Part shown: positions 33,045 to 42,375 of the stretch, piece by piece
Layout of the letters: each line of letters starts with the position of its first letter
How positions within the stretch are numbered: position 1 is the first letter of the stretch
Source: Thermocladium sp049965935
GTDB lineage: Archaea > Thermoproteota > Thermoprotei > Thermoproteales > Thermocladiaceae
DNA length: 50,524 nucleotides
Direction of reading: 5' to 3'
Assembly (NCBI GenBank): GCA_049965935.1
Contig: JBMFVP010000006.1
Coordinates: 1-50,524, forward strand
Position numbers and translations under genes: made by a program
Notes under the pieces: model-generated
What the model was told of the DNA's origin: nothing
Database searches by the model: none
Seen by the model: only the letters and a program-made list of their open reading frames with translations

Positions 33045-33731
33045 CTATTGCGCGAGCGCCGTCTCCACGGCGTCCCTTATCGTGTATCGAGTGGGCATTA
33101 ATGGAGTAAGGCCATTCCTAATCATGGCCGCGCCGGTGGTTGGGCCAATGGCCACCAATTTCTTTGACGCCAATGGATCCCGCCCAACTACGCTTAGGAA
33201 TACCGTGAATACTTTAGGGCTGGTGAACACCACGGCGCTTGCATCATTAAGGAGGGAAGCAGCCTTCTTGATTGCCTCATCATCCACCATTAATTCATAT
33301 AATCCAAACTCAATTATTCTGCAATTAGGCGCAGTTATGGATGCTTCCTCGGCATAGTCCTTCGACCTAATGACAATAACCTCCTCCCCCGCCGCGCACT
33401 CCTGCTTAAGCAGCGCCGATACTCCCCCGCTGAAGAATTGGGGGGGAAGTATGCACTTAATGGTGGGAAAAAGGGAAGCCACGGCTTCACATGTGGATGG
33501 CCCCACCCCTATTACGACGGCGAGGCACTTGGCTAAGTCAAGCTTTCCCCTTATCGCATCAATTACCTCCGCGCTCATTACCACGCCTATCCTCCTGGAT
33601 ACATGGCACGCATCGATTAATTTATTAATGGCTTCCTCATCCACGACCGGCCTTAGTATCGGCACCGTAATCACTTCATCCCCCAAGTGATCCACAGAGT
33701 AATTCCCCTTCCCTCTAAGGACTAGTATCAC
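33045..33731 (-). CDS. hemD: Uroporphyrinogen-III synthase-like protein
   Basis: Makes the uroporphyrinogen III macrocycle for siroheme/heme synthesis. The family is poorly conserved, but the two-domain layout is recognisable, with VVFTSPKVFTVFL (about 172-184) and LVAIGPTTGAAMIRNGLTPLMP (about 192-213), the C-terminal signature of HemD. 228 residues is the right size. It is alone here rather than with hemC or hemB. It supports respiration-related heme or siroheme production, but the call is by pattern only. Confidence 0.75.
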   Translation of the reverse strand: MILVLRGKGNYSVDHLGDEVITVPILRPVVDEEAINKLIDACHVSRRIGVVMSAEVIDAIRGKLDLAKCLAVVIGVGPSTCEAVASLFPTIKCILPPQFFSGGVSALLKQECAAGEEVIVIRSKDYAEEASITAPNCRIIEFGLYELMVDDEAIKKAASLLNDASAVVFTSPKVFTVFLSVVGRDPLASKKLVAIGPTTGAAMIRNGLTPLMPTRYTIRDAVETALAQ

Positions 33732-33774
33732 TTAATGAGGAAAAATAGGGATAGATAAAAACTTTATTATTTGC

Positions 33775-35079
33775 TTATGGGGTTGGCACTATATACGCCA
33801 ATAATGCATGAACGGAATTAATCATCGCTAATGGTATGGGTATCGCCAGGCCCACCAGCATCACTATCGAGGCCAACACAACAACAAGCAATCCAACACC
33901 GCTGGATCCAGTGCCGCTCAGCGACTTGCTTAACCTAACGTAGTAGGGAACAGAAATGACGGAATTAATTACAAGCAAGACAGCTAGCCACCAAAGCAGT
34001 GGACCTGCATATATTAGCCCAAGCACTATGAATAACTTTGACCAGAAGCCAAGCAGTGGTGGAACCCCTATGAAGGAGTATGCTAATATGTAGCTCCAGC
34101 GTGATCCCTTCTCGTTCCCTATTATTGAGAATAAGCCTATTTTTCCCGCTCCATTGACCAATAATTGAGTTAGTAACCCAATTAATGCATATGCCAACGC
34201 CAACTCGCTAACTCCCTCCACGAAGAATATAGTTAATGCAGACATTATGTAGCCCATATTAGCTATAGTGGAGTAAGCAAGCACCCTCGCCGGCTCCTTT
34301 GCGGTTATTGCACCTATATTCCCCAGAAGCATACTGAATGCCGCCAATAAAGCAGTCTCCCACACCACTATATACGTCTCCGTGGGACCCATGACTGTTA
34401 ACAACGGATAAACTATCTTAAGCGTCACAATGAATGGAACGAATTTAGCTATGGAGGCTATTACGGAGACCGCGTATGGGTTACCGGCCGTGAATGCATC
34501 GGGAACCCATAGATGTAAGGGAGCAGCGCCAACCTCAAGCATCATGCCCATTATGAGCAGAGTATAGCCCAGTAACGCTAATCCACCTAATTGGTTAATC
34601 AATGCGAAGAATAATATGGTGGCTCCAGTAAAGTATAGAACCGTCGCTATGACTAACGCGGTTATTGCCTTCACAGCCGCTGATAGGTTCTCCTTGGTGC
34701 CGCCCAATTGTATTATGAAGTAGACGGGAACGCTGACCAGCATGAATAGGCCAAGCAGCAAAATGAAGTAGGTATCATACATGCTTAACGGGACATAGAG
34801 GGCATACGACGTGATCAATCCCATGAACGATACCAATGCATAATCCATTCCCCTATACTGTGACCCCTTCACTAGCATGAGGGTTATTATGTTGATTGCA
34901 GCCACGCTATCTATGAGGGCGGGATACATGATGTAGTTGCCCGAGACGTATAGATCAGGCAATAGGAAGAGGAGGGCTGGGATCCATGCATACTCCTCCC
35001 TACGAGCAGCCACTAGGGCGGCGGTGAAGAGCAGCAATGCGATTGATGAGAACTCGATTATTGTGGTGTACTCATACAT
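33775..35079 (-). CDS. nuoN: NADH dehydrogenase-like subunit N
   Basis: An antiporter-like membrane-arm subunit of complex I, 434 residues with about 12-14 hydrophobic segments. GAAPLHLWVPDAF (about 185-197) and AYSTIANMGYIMSAL carry the conserved lysine/histidine environment of NuoN/M/L. Last gene of the nuoJ-K-M-L-N run and overlapping nuoL by 8 nt. Slightly shorter than bacterial NuoN, as common in crenarchaea. Proton translocation is inferred from family. Confidence 0.88.
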   Translation of the reverse strand: MYEYTTIIEFSSIALLLFTAALVAARREEYAWIPALLFLLPDLYVSGNYIMYPALIDSVAAINIITLMLVKGSQYRGMDYALVSFMGLITSYALYVPLSMYDTYFILLLGLFMLVSVPVYFIIQLGGTKENLSAAVKAITALVIATVLYFTGATILFFALINQLGGLALLGYTLLIMGMMLEVGAAPLHLWVPDAFTAGNPYAVSVIASIAKFVPFIVTLKIVYPLLTVMGPTETYIVVWETALLAAFSMLLGNIGAITAKEPARVLAYSTIANMGYIMSALTIFFVEGVSELALAYALIGLLTQLLVNGAGKIGLFSIIGNEKGSRWSYILAYSFIGVPPLLGFWSKLFIVLGLIYAGPLLWWLAVLLVINSVISVPYYVRLSKSLSGTGSSGVGLLVVVLASIVMLVGLAIPIPLAMINSVHALLAYIVPTP

Positions 35080-37030
35080 ACATTATCACCATCATTATTA
35101 TGAGGAGTATAATGGTCATCACCACCAGAATTGCCTTAACATAGTTCCTGATCAATCCATCCTGCATTCCACGAATGGCGGCGGAGGTTGCCTTGAATAG
35201 GCGCGGTATTGCATTATTGAACAACCAATCAAAGCCCCTGCTGAACAACATGGCGAACGCCGTCAATGCATTCCCAAAGCCCGCCAGCACTACATCCATA
35301 AATGCCTGTATGTAGTATCGTCTCTCAAACACTGGTGACACTAGCGCAAAGGACGCTGAGCGCGGCTTATAAGTAACAACTATGAATGTGACCGTTATGG
35401 CAAGCGATATTAGGAACACCACTGGATCAAATCCTGCGTCCAATATAACATTGGGCACCGCCATCATGAGTATCGGCACCGCAACCAGTAGCGCCGCGGT
35501 GGCTATCGCAGTGTATGTGCCAGCCATAATTGATCCACCGTGGCCCTCAACCTCGCCGGGATCATCTCCCTTAATGAAGTTAAGCGACATGAATCTGGCC
35601 AGGAAGACCACATAAATGAAGCTAGTCAACAGCAGCAGGGCATATGCTCCCCAGCCAACCACATTACCGACATCAGTCATTAATTCATCCATGGCCGAGT
35701 GAACCCAATAAGCAGCGAACGGCGGTATGCCGCCGAGGGCTAAAGCCGCGGCCAGGGTTGAGTAGAAGCCGGCCGGCAGCTTCTCAGCAAGCCTCCAATT
35801 ACCTAGGTTAAACCGAGTGTGAGTCTCATGAATCAAGTGCCCACTGACCAAGAAGAGCGTTGCCTTGGATAAGGCATGAATTATCAAGTAGGAGAAGCCC
35901 ACTAACACCCCGACCGGCAACATGTAGCCGAGCGCATCAACGCTGTATGGAATAAATTTAGACGCGGCGGTTAACGCCATCATGAGGCCAAGGCTACTCA
36001 TTGTGGATCCGGCCAGTATAACCTTCCTCTCATTAACCGATGTGGCAAACATCGCGCCAAGTATGGCGGTTACTAGGCCGAGATACAACACGAATAGGTA
36101 CACTAGGTTTATCCCAATGTAATTGACGCCGACCAAGTAAATCGTTAATCTCATGAATATGTAGACGCCGGCAGCAACCATCGTGGCCGAGTGAAGCAGG
36201 GCTGATACTGATGTGGGACCCGTCATAGCAGTCAACAGCCAGTCATTGAACGGGAATTGAGCTGACTTCGTGAAGGGACCAAGCAGGAACGCAAGCAAAA
36301 CAATTACTGTCCCAGCCACCCCAAGAACACTAGTTAAGTGGGCCCAATTAATCGTGTTGAAGTCAAGACTGCCGCCGAATATTCCTATAGCTGCCAAGGC
36401 GCCAAGCATCGGCATATCGCCGAACCTTATCGTGACTATTGCCCTATATGCTGCATAGGATGGAGTCGTCCAAGCTGGCTTACCTAGCACCGTGTCGCCC
36501 ACTTTCCCAACGAATGAGGTCTCATCATCATCCCTGAACCAATTGCCTATTAATGCCCAGGAGCTAAGCCCTAGGCCTTCCCACCCTATAAACATTAGGA
36601 GGAGGTTATTGGAGTAGACGAGGAGAAGCATGGATGCCGCGAATGTATTGTAGAAGAACCAGAACCAGCCTAATCTATAATCATCAGCCATATACTCGAG
36701 GCTATAAACCCCGATCGCGAATGCCAGCCATGCCGTCAATAAACCCATGTATCTGCTCAAGAAGTCCACCACGAATGATACGTACGCCGTGAATATGTTG
36801 GGCACCGAGATCCAGGGGTACGAGTATATGATTGTCCTCATGGGGTAGGCCAGCGCTATGTAAGTCGACGTCAGGGCCGCTATGCCTAGCCCGATCACTG
36901 CAAGATACTCCAATGGTCGTGCCTTGTGATTATCCTGCTCCATTGCCCAGTATATGGATATGGGGGCTGCTAACAGCGTTGGAGCAACCGTCATTAACGC
37001 TACAAGCACTGGGATTAGGGACTCATACAT
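35072..37030 (-). CDS. nuoL: NADH dehydrogenase-like subunit L
   Basis: The largest antiporter-like subunit (652 residues, about 16 hydrophobic segments). FIGWEGLGLSSWALIGNW, the FPFNDWLLTAMTGPTSVSALLHSATMVAAGVYI stretch and the C-terminal amphipathic part identify NuoL, the distal proton-pump module with the long lateral helix. Overlaps nuoM by 8 nt. The peripheral (NADH/quinone) arm genes are not in the window. Confidence 0.92.
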   Translation of the reverse strand: MYESLIPVLVALMTVAPTLLAAPISIYWAMEQDNHKARPLEYLAVIGLGIAALTSTYIALAYPMRTIIYSYPWISVPNIFTAYVSFVVDFLSRYMGLLTAWLAFAIGVYSLEYMADDYRLGWFWFFYNTFAASMLLLVYSNNLLLMFIGWEGLGLSSWALIGNWFRDDDETSFVGKVGDTVLGKPAWTTPSYAAYRAIVTIRFGDMPMLGALAAIGIFGGSLDFNTINWAHLTSVLGVAGTVIVLLAFLLGPFTKSAQFPFNDWLLTAMTGPTSVSALLHSATMVAAGVYIFMRLTIYLVGVNYIGINLVYLFVLYLGLVTAILGAMFATSVNERKVILAGSTMSSLGLMMALTAASKFIPYSVDALGYMLPVGVLVGFSYLIIHALSKATLFLVSGHLIHETHTRFNLGNWRLAEKLPAGFYSTLAAALALGGIPPFAAYWVHSAMDELMTDVGNVVGWGAYALLLLTSFIYVVFLARFMSLNFIKGDDPGEVEGHGGSIMAGTYTAIATAALLVAVPILMMAVPNVILDAGFDPVVFLISLAITVTFIVVTYKPRSASFALVSPVFERRYYIQAFMDVVLAGFGNALTAFAMLFSRGFDWLFNNAIPRLFKATSAAIRGMQDGLIRNYVKAILVVMTIILLIIMMVIMYV

Positions 37031-38489
37031 GCATGATCACCCCAATCGCGCTTAGTATTGAGTGTATTAATGTGGTTGATATGGGCGGGAACAATAATAT
37101 GACGCTCGTTAATCCAAGCACGTAGAGCGGCACCACTAGCTTATTGCTTGGCGTAGTCTTTGTGTAAGGCCATTTGGGTTGGCCGTAGAATACTTCCTTT
37201 AATGCCCAGAAGCCGTAGGTTCCAGTAAGAAGGAATAGGAATGCTAAGCCCACGAACGCCCACAGCGTGTTGAGGCTGAGTCCAAGCGTCGTCAGCAATC
37301 CCAGGAAGAGGAAGAATTCCCCAAGTAAGCCGACGGTGAATATGCCTGCCAGACTCATCCAGCCAAGGAGCGCCGCGCCGCCTATTGATGGTATATACCT
37401 CTGGAGGCCGCCCATTTTAGACATATCCAACATATCATATTGAACTATTATAGCTCCCGCAGTCATGAAGAGCACTGCCTTGCCTAATTGATGGGCAATG
37501 AAGTGCAGAGTTAAGCCAACTATTCCATATGTGCCTAGAGTGAGGCCGGCCAATAGGTAAGCCATGTTAGCTACCGTGGAGTAAGCCAATAACCACTTGT
37601 AGCTATGCCTTTGCCTAAACACTGCAAAGCTGACCAGTATTCCGCCTATTATCGCATAGGCAAGGAGGGGCGTCCGTATTGATATTATGAAGTATGGCGA
37701 TATCAAGTAAAGCCTGGCCAATATATATGATGCTAAGCCGACCACCGATATTATGAGGGCCGCGACCGGTGTTGGGTGCATGCCGTGAGCCCAAGGCAAC
37801 CAGACATGTGGGCCAAAGCTGGGCAGCTTTATGAGCATGCCTATCAATATCAATATCCAAGCAATGGGAGGTATGTACCTTATCGTGGCTAGATTCATTG
37901 TACCCGTGGCCAACGCCACTATCACTGCGCCGACCAGGAACAAAACGCTCGCCACATGGGTATAAATAAAGTAAAGCGTGCCTATCCATTGCCTTGTCTT
38001 GCCGTAACCATCATATCCATAGAAGTATATCAATAGGAAGGACGATATGAGCGACACCTCTAGACCTATATACATCAATAAGAGATTATACGCATATACT
38101 ATCCATTCCATGGATATGCCACATAGGATAAATAATGGATAATAAATATTGAATTCCTCCGGTATGCCGAGGGCCTTGAACCTATGCTCCATATATGGCT
38201 CCGACACTATGGCAATCATGGCCGTAACCAACGCTATTGTGAACCCGAATGAGTTGCTTAACCCATCATTGATGAGAAGCATGGAGCCGATGGGGCTCGG
38301 CAACCTACCGAGGGGAACCAAGTAATCAAAGTTAGCGAAAATACCGTAAAGAGAGTAACCAATCAAGGGCAGGAACGATATGACGGCCGTGTAGAGAGAC
38401 GCCCTCTTACCGAGCACTGCAGTTAATCCGGCCGCGGCTATTGGAAGCACCAACGAGAATATTAGAATGGGGTCGAATTGAAACATCAT
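37023..38489 (-). CDS. nuoM: NADH dehydrogenase-like subunit M
   Basis: 488 residues, about 14 hydrophobic segments. MLIKLPSFGPHVWLPWAHGMHPTPVAALI (about 212-240) and the AYSTVANMAYLLAGL helix match NuoM. It lies between nuoK and nuoL with 4- and 8-nt overlaps, in the usual order for the complex I membrane arm. Confidence 0.92.
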   Translation of the reverse strand: MMFQFDPILIFSLVLPIAAAGLTAVLGKRASLYTAVISFLPLIGYSLYGIFANFDYLVPLGRLPSPIGSMLLINDGLSNSFGFTIALVTAMIAIVSEPYMEHRFKALGIPEEFNIYYPLFILCGISMEWIVYAYNLLLMYIGLEVSLISSFLLIYFYGYDGYGKTRQWIGTLYFIYTHVASVLFLVGAVIVALATGTMNLATIRYIPPIAWILILIGMLIKLPSFGPHVWLPWAHGMHPTPVAALIISVVGLASYILARLYLISPYFIISIRTPLLAYAIIGGILVSFAVFRQRHSYKWLLAYSTVANMAYLLAGLTLGTYGIVGLTLHFIAHQLGKAVLFMTAGAIIVQYDMLDMSKMGGLQRYIPSIGGAALLGWMSLAGIFTVGLLGEFFLFLGLLTTLGLSLNTLWAFVGLAFLFLLTGTYGFWALKEVFYGQPKWPYTKTTPSNKLVVPLYVLGLTSVILLFPPISTTLIHSILSAIGVIMHV

Positions 38490-38791
38490 GACGATTCACC
38501 CCCTGCTCGTAGAACATCTACGCCTATATTCCTGGTTATCTTATCAATGGATAATATGGCAACTATTAGAGCAATGAATTCAGTGGCCGAGGTGAGCACC
38601 GATATTATGGTTACGCCGAACGCCACCAGTGGATCAACCATGTAGAGGGCAACCAAAGCGAGGAAGATCGAGTTAAACATTAATTCAAGCCCAATTAATA
38701 GGCGAACCAAGTCATGCGAATTAGCTACAACAACGTAACCCACGCCGAGCACTGTTATGGATGAAACGAAGAGCGACACTGCGTCTATCAT
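38486..38791 (-). CDS. nuoK: NADH dehydrogenase-like subunit K
   Basis: 101 residues, three hydrophobic helices, with the NuoK core VRLLIGLELMFNSIFLALVAL, which carries the membrane Glu used in proton transfer, and ISVLTSATEFIALIVAIL. Overlaps nuoJ and nuoM by 4 nt each. Confidence 0.92.
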   Translation of the reverse strand: MIDAVSLFVSSITVLGVGYVVVANSHDLVRLLIGLELMFNSIFLALVALYMVDPLVAFGVTIISVLTSATEFIALIVAILSIDKITRNIGVDVLRAGGESS

Positions 38792-39267
38792 GATTGGGTC
38801 ACCCTCAAGTAACGGGCGGCTATTATCATTATGAACGAGAATAAGACGATTAGGGTCACCAACAAGAAATCAAGATAGCTATTGCTTAATATGGTGGACA
38901 CTAATTGAGTCGGCGAAACACTGGCATAGGCGGTGGGGACCATGGAGTACTTGCTGAACACTACGAGGGAAGCTATTAAGAGTAGAATAACGATGCCAAA
39001 CCATGAACCATCAACCCTATGTTGAATGGGTCTCCTATACGTGGCGGCCAATACCACGGTTATCGTTATCGTCGCGCCGACGTATATCAGCACTATTAGC
39101 GTAAATGATAGTATGCCATACACCACCGCGAACGCCGTGGCCGATAACGATGATGCAATTGCTAGGAACAATGCTGCATAGAAGTTATCCCTTGAGAGGA
39201 GCACGCCAATTGATGAAAGCACCACTAAGACCTCTATCACTATTAGGGAAAACGTGGTCAGGAGCAC
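38788..39267 (-). CDS. nuoJ: NADH dehydrogenase-like subunit J
   Basis: 159 residues, five hydrophobic helices, with FTLIVLIYVGATITITVV, the NuoJ pi-bulge helix region. GTG start at 39267, preceded by GAGGTGATT with short spacing. That Shine-Dalgarno site is like the ones seen inside other operons, so either a gene upstream on this transcript has been lost or a leader is present. First gene of the membrane-arm operon. Confidence 0.88.
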   Translation of the reverse strand: MLLTTFSLIVIEVLVVLSSIGVLLSRDNFYAALFLAIASSLSATAFAVVYGILSFTLIVLIYVGATITITVVLAATYRRPIQHRVDGSWFGIVILLLIASLVVFSKYSMVPTAYASVSPTQLVSTILSNSYLDFLLVTLIVLFSFIMIIAARYLRVTQS

Positions 39268-39624
39268 GCGGAATCACCTCTTAGGAGTAGGCCTATTATT
39301 TTACACATGAGTAGCCCATTTACATACATATTTTTTAAGGATTGCGTGCCATTAATGATTGCCACAAGATGGAGCTGAAATTTATGATTGAAAATATTAA
39401 TTAAAGAAATGGATCCGCTGAGCCGCTTGATTCTTCCATAGTAAATAATAAAGACTGACCTCCTCCCCGTCCTAAAGGGGCGAGGTTTGACGTTTTGGAT
39501 CAAGGCAAAAAGTAACACTCTGAACTGGGTTGCTATAAGTATAATTTCCGTGCTTACTTAGAGCCAAGGTTCTAGGGCAAAGCTTTAATATTCTAGTAAA
39601 TGCCTCCAACGAGGTGTTTTAAGT
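39268..39624. other. Intergenic region between nuoJ and the H+-pyrophosphatase
   Basis: No gene is called; an open minus-strand frame from 39518 consists of low-complexity and hairpin sequence. The stretch holds an isolated IS605-like hairpin (39454-39496), TATA-like GCTTTAATATT (about 39580-39590) and GAGGTG (39611-39616) before the pyrophosphatase ATG. Confidence 0.5.
39454..39496 (+). mobile_element. Solo IS605/TnpB-like end hairpin
   Basis: ACTGACCTCCTCCCC, a short loop and GGGGCGAGGTTTGACGTTTT, with stem CCCC (39465-39468) against GGGG (39477-39480). The 3' part nearly matches the tag at both window edges (GAGGTTTGTCGTTC). No transposase gene is near, so this is either a relic of an excised or decayed element or a stand-alone non-coding RNA derived from one. 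Confidence 0.45.
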
Positions 39625-41850
39625 ATGACCAGTCTAACCCTAGTAGCGGAGATACTTCCAGTTATAATCTCCATACTCGGCATAATATACGGAGCATGGG
39701 CAGCATCATGGGTACTCAAGCAAGATGCGGGAACAGATAAAATGAGGGAAATAAGCAACTTAATAGCCGAGGGGGCCAAGACCTTCCTACTGAGGGAGTA
39801 CAAAACCATATTACCGATTGGGGTCGTGCTGGCCATCCTAATATTAGGGGCATACTACCTAGGCTTCAGCGGCAACGCCCTCGTGGCGGTTCTAGCAATG
39901 GTATCCTTCGCATTGGGGGCGCTGGGGAGCGGCATGGCCGGATATATAGGCATGTACGTTACCACGAGAAGCGCCTCCAGAACCGCTCAAGCAGCAAGCA
40001 AGGCTGGACTAAGCGGGGCATTGGCCGTATCATATAGGGCCGGCAGCGTCATGGGAACCATGCTGGCCAGCATAGCCCTTCTAATAGTATCTATACTATT
40101 CATTATATACAGGTCAGTCACATCCCTCTGGGGAGAAGCCCTCATCGCCACCGCATTCGGCGCAAGCCTAATGAGCCTCTTCATAAGGGTGGCCGGAGGA
40201 ATATACACTAAGGCAGCGGATTGGGGAGCAGACATAGTGGGCAAGGTGGAGGCCGGCATACCGGAGGATGACCCAAGAAACCCAGCAACGATCGCCGATA
40301 ATGTGGGAGACAATGTGGGGGATGTGGCTGGAATGTCAAGCGACGTCTATGAGAGCCTAGTGGTTGTATTAACTGGCACACTGCTCCTCACAGCGGTGTT
40401 CCACATGCCGCTGAGGTTCACGATATTCCCATTACTAGTAACGACGGCCGCCCTGATAAGCACATTAATAGGCATGCAGGTAGTTAGGGGGAAGGTAGAG
40501 GGCGCCGCCGGCGCAATGAGGAAGCTCAACACATCGCTATACACTACGGTCACGGTGACGGCGGTGCTGGTCATCATTGGTGGAGCGCTGATATTCCATA
40601 GCGCCACAGTGATGGCTGCAGTGGTCATCAGCGACATACTTGGCATGTTGACTGCCATAGCTGTCCTCCATATAACCGAGAACTACACACACTACACTCA
40701 TGAGCCGGTGAAGAACATTGCAAAACAAGCCACGATAAGTGCATCCAATGTAATAGTGACGGGGTATTCATATGGACTCATGAGCGCAGTACCCGTGCTA
40801 CTCGTGGTTGCGCTAGTTCTTGGGGCAAGCTTCGCGCTGGGCTATTACTTGATAGGAGTGCCTAACCCATTCATGGCCGGCATATACGGCACCGCAATGG
40901 CATCCACGGGACTCCTTTCCATAGCCGGCATAGTCATCACTATAGATTCCTTCGGTCCAGTTTCCGACAATGCTTCCGGCCTCGCCGAGATGAGCGGATT
41001 ACCAGAGGAGGTTAGAGAAGCAACCGATGCCCTTGACGCCATAGGCAACACCACTAAGGCAACAACCAAGGGCTACGCAATAGCATCGGCTGGACTCGCT
41101 GCACTGGTCCTATTCATAGGCTTTGTTTACGAGATAATAGAGAGAATAATGCCGGGCTATCCCGTGGCATCTCCAGACGTCCTACACACGATACTGCTTA
41201 ACACGTCGGTTCTTAGGCCTGATCTATTAGTGGGCGCATTCATAGGGGCTGCATTGGTTTACACATTCTCAAGCAGAACCCTAATGTCTGTTAGCAGGAC
41301 AGCAATGGAGTTGGTGGAGGAGATAAGGCGACAATTCAGGGAGATACCCGGCATCCTTGAGGGAAAGAATAAGCCCAACTATGCGAGGGCCGTCGATATA
41401 GTTACTAGCCACGCATTGAAGGAATTCATGGTACCAGGCCTAATGGCCGTGATAGTTCCAATACTTGTGGGCCTATTACTGGGTTGGGTCGCATTGGTTG
41501 GTTTAATACTTGGGACAATAATGCTAGGATTCCCAAGAGCGCTCCTAATGGCTAATGCAGGTGGCGCGTGGGATAATGCTAAGAAGTATATAGAGGCTAA
41601 AATGGATCCATCCCTAGGCGGAAAAGGTGGGCCAGCCCACAAGAATGCGGTTATAGGGGATGTAGTGGGCGATCCATTCAAGGACACCACGGGACCATCC
41701 CTCAATCCGCTCATTAAGGTAGTTAACACTGTGTCGGTCGTTTTCGCCGCGGCTGTGGTGAGTACTAACGCAGCGTTAGGCATAAAGATGGGGCTCTTCA
41801 GTTACGTGATGCTCACTATAATAGCTAAACTAATACTGGCACTTTTGTAA
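39625..41850 (+). CDS. hppA: Membrane H+-translocating pyrophosphatase, K+-independent type
   Basis: Hydrolyses PPi and pumps protons. 741 residues, about 16 hydrophobic segments. Active-site motifs: DWGADIVGKVEAGIPEDDPRNPATIADNVGDNVGDVAGM (about 198-236, given by position; key Asp/Glu/Lys residues all present) and the C-terminal KNAVIGDVVGDPFKDTTGPS. The determinant GNTTKATTKG has Lys and Thr where K+-dependent enzymes have Ala and Gly/Ala, so it should not need K+. SD GAGGTG lies 8 nt before the ATG. It could scavenge PPi from biosynthesis and add to the proton gradient alongside complex I. Confidence 0.93.
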   Translation: MTSLTLVAEILPVIISILGIIYGAWAASWVLKQDAGTDKMREISNLIAEGAKTFLLREYKTILPIGVVLAILILGAYYLGFSGNALVAVLAMVSFALGALGSGMAGYIGMYVTTRSASRTAQAASKAGLSGALAVSYRAGSVMGTMLASIALLIVSILFIIYRSVTSLWGEALIATAFGASLMSLFIRVAGGIYTKAADWGADIVGKVEAGIPEDDPRNPATIADNVGDNVGDVAGMSSDVYESLVVVLTGTLLLTAVFHMPLRFTIFPLLVTTAALISTLIGMQVVRGKVEGAAGAMRKLNTSLYTTVTVTAVLVIIGGALIFHSATVMAAVVISDILGMLTAIAVLHITENYTHYTHEPVKNIAKQATISASNVIVTGYSYGLMSAVPVLLVVALVLGASFALGYYLIGVPNPFMAGIYGTAMASTGLLSIAGIVITIDSFGPVSDNASGLAEMSGLPEEVREATDALDAIGNTTKATTKGYAIASAGLAALVLFIGFVYEIIERIMPGYPVASPDVLHTILLNTSVLRPDLLVGAFIGAALVYTFSSRTLMSVSRTAMELVEEIRRQFREIPGILEGKNKPNYARAVDIVTSHALKEFMVPGLMAVIVPILVGLLLGWVALVGLILGTIMLGFPRALLMANAGGAWDNAKKYIEAKMDPSLGGKGGPAHKNAVIGDVVGDPFKDTTGPSLNPLIKVVNTVSVVFAAAVVSTNAALGIKMGLFSYVMLTIIAKLILALL

Positions 41851-41891
41851 AAATAAATAACGTTATATGTTTTTCAAAAATATTTAGCGAA

Positions 41892-42224
41892 TCAGAACGT
41901 CACTACCTCATACCCATTATTTATATATTGGGAAACCCTTTCGCCGGCCGGAAGCAGCTTAATGTTTAGTTTGCCTAATTCCTCCTTAATATTCTTATTA
42001 TTTGCGTAATTAACGCAGCTTGAGTCTATTGCCCCGCTGCTTAGGAGCTTCTCGAAATTATCCTTTGAAGCACCCTGGAGCCTCAGCAATCGCTCCTCGC
42101 TAGGCCCAAAAAACACTATCTTCAAGTCATCATAGAATTTCTTGGAGATGGCGTTGACAGCCATGGTTAACGCCAAATCCATTTTCTCGTCTCCACTGAT
42201 TATCAAGAACAATACCTTCGCCAT
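41892..42224 (-). CDS. DsrE-like small protein
   Basis: 110 residues from ATG 42224, chosen because a TATA-like AGTATAAAAA (42247-42256) lies about 28 nt upstream. An alpha/beta fold with KVLFLIISGDEKMDLALTMAVNAI at the N-terminus, LKIVFFGPSE, then ELGKLNIKLLPAG. This resembles the DsrE/DsrF-like sulfur-relay fold. One Cys (SSCVN) sits where sulfur carriers have theirs, but the family match is weak. It could also be an unrelated small alpha/beta protein. Monocistronic. Confidence 0.5.
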   Translation of the reverse strand: MAKVLFLIISGDEKMDLALTMAVNAISKKFYDDLKIVFFGPSEERLLRLQGASKDNFEKLLSSGAIDSSCVNYANNKNIKEELGKLNIKLLPAGERVSQYINNGYEVVTF

Positions 42225-42375
42225 GGATCGCATAAAGGCTTCACCTTTTTTATACTTTATCCGGGTATTCAATGATTTGCAGCCCATGGAGACATAAACC
42301 ATGGAGCGGCCCAAGCCTTAGCATTGCATCAACATAAGTTTATTAAGAGACCCCTCATGAAGATTTACGATAAGT

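Noticed and set aside
39258..39518. Minus-strand open frame running through the solo hairpin
   Set aside because: It is built from AT-rich and hairpin sequence, and overlaps the nuoJ start without protein-like features.
41892..42314. Longer form of the DsrE-like protein from 42314
   Set aside because: The extra residues precede the TATA box and would be untranscribed.
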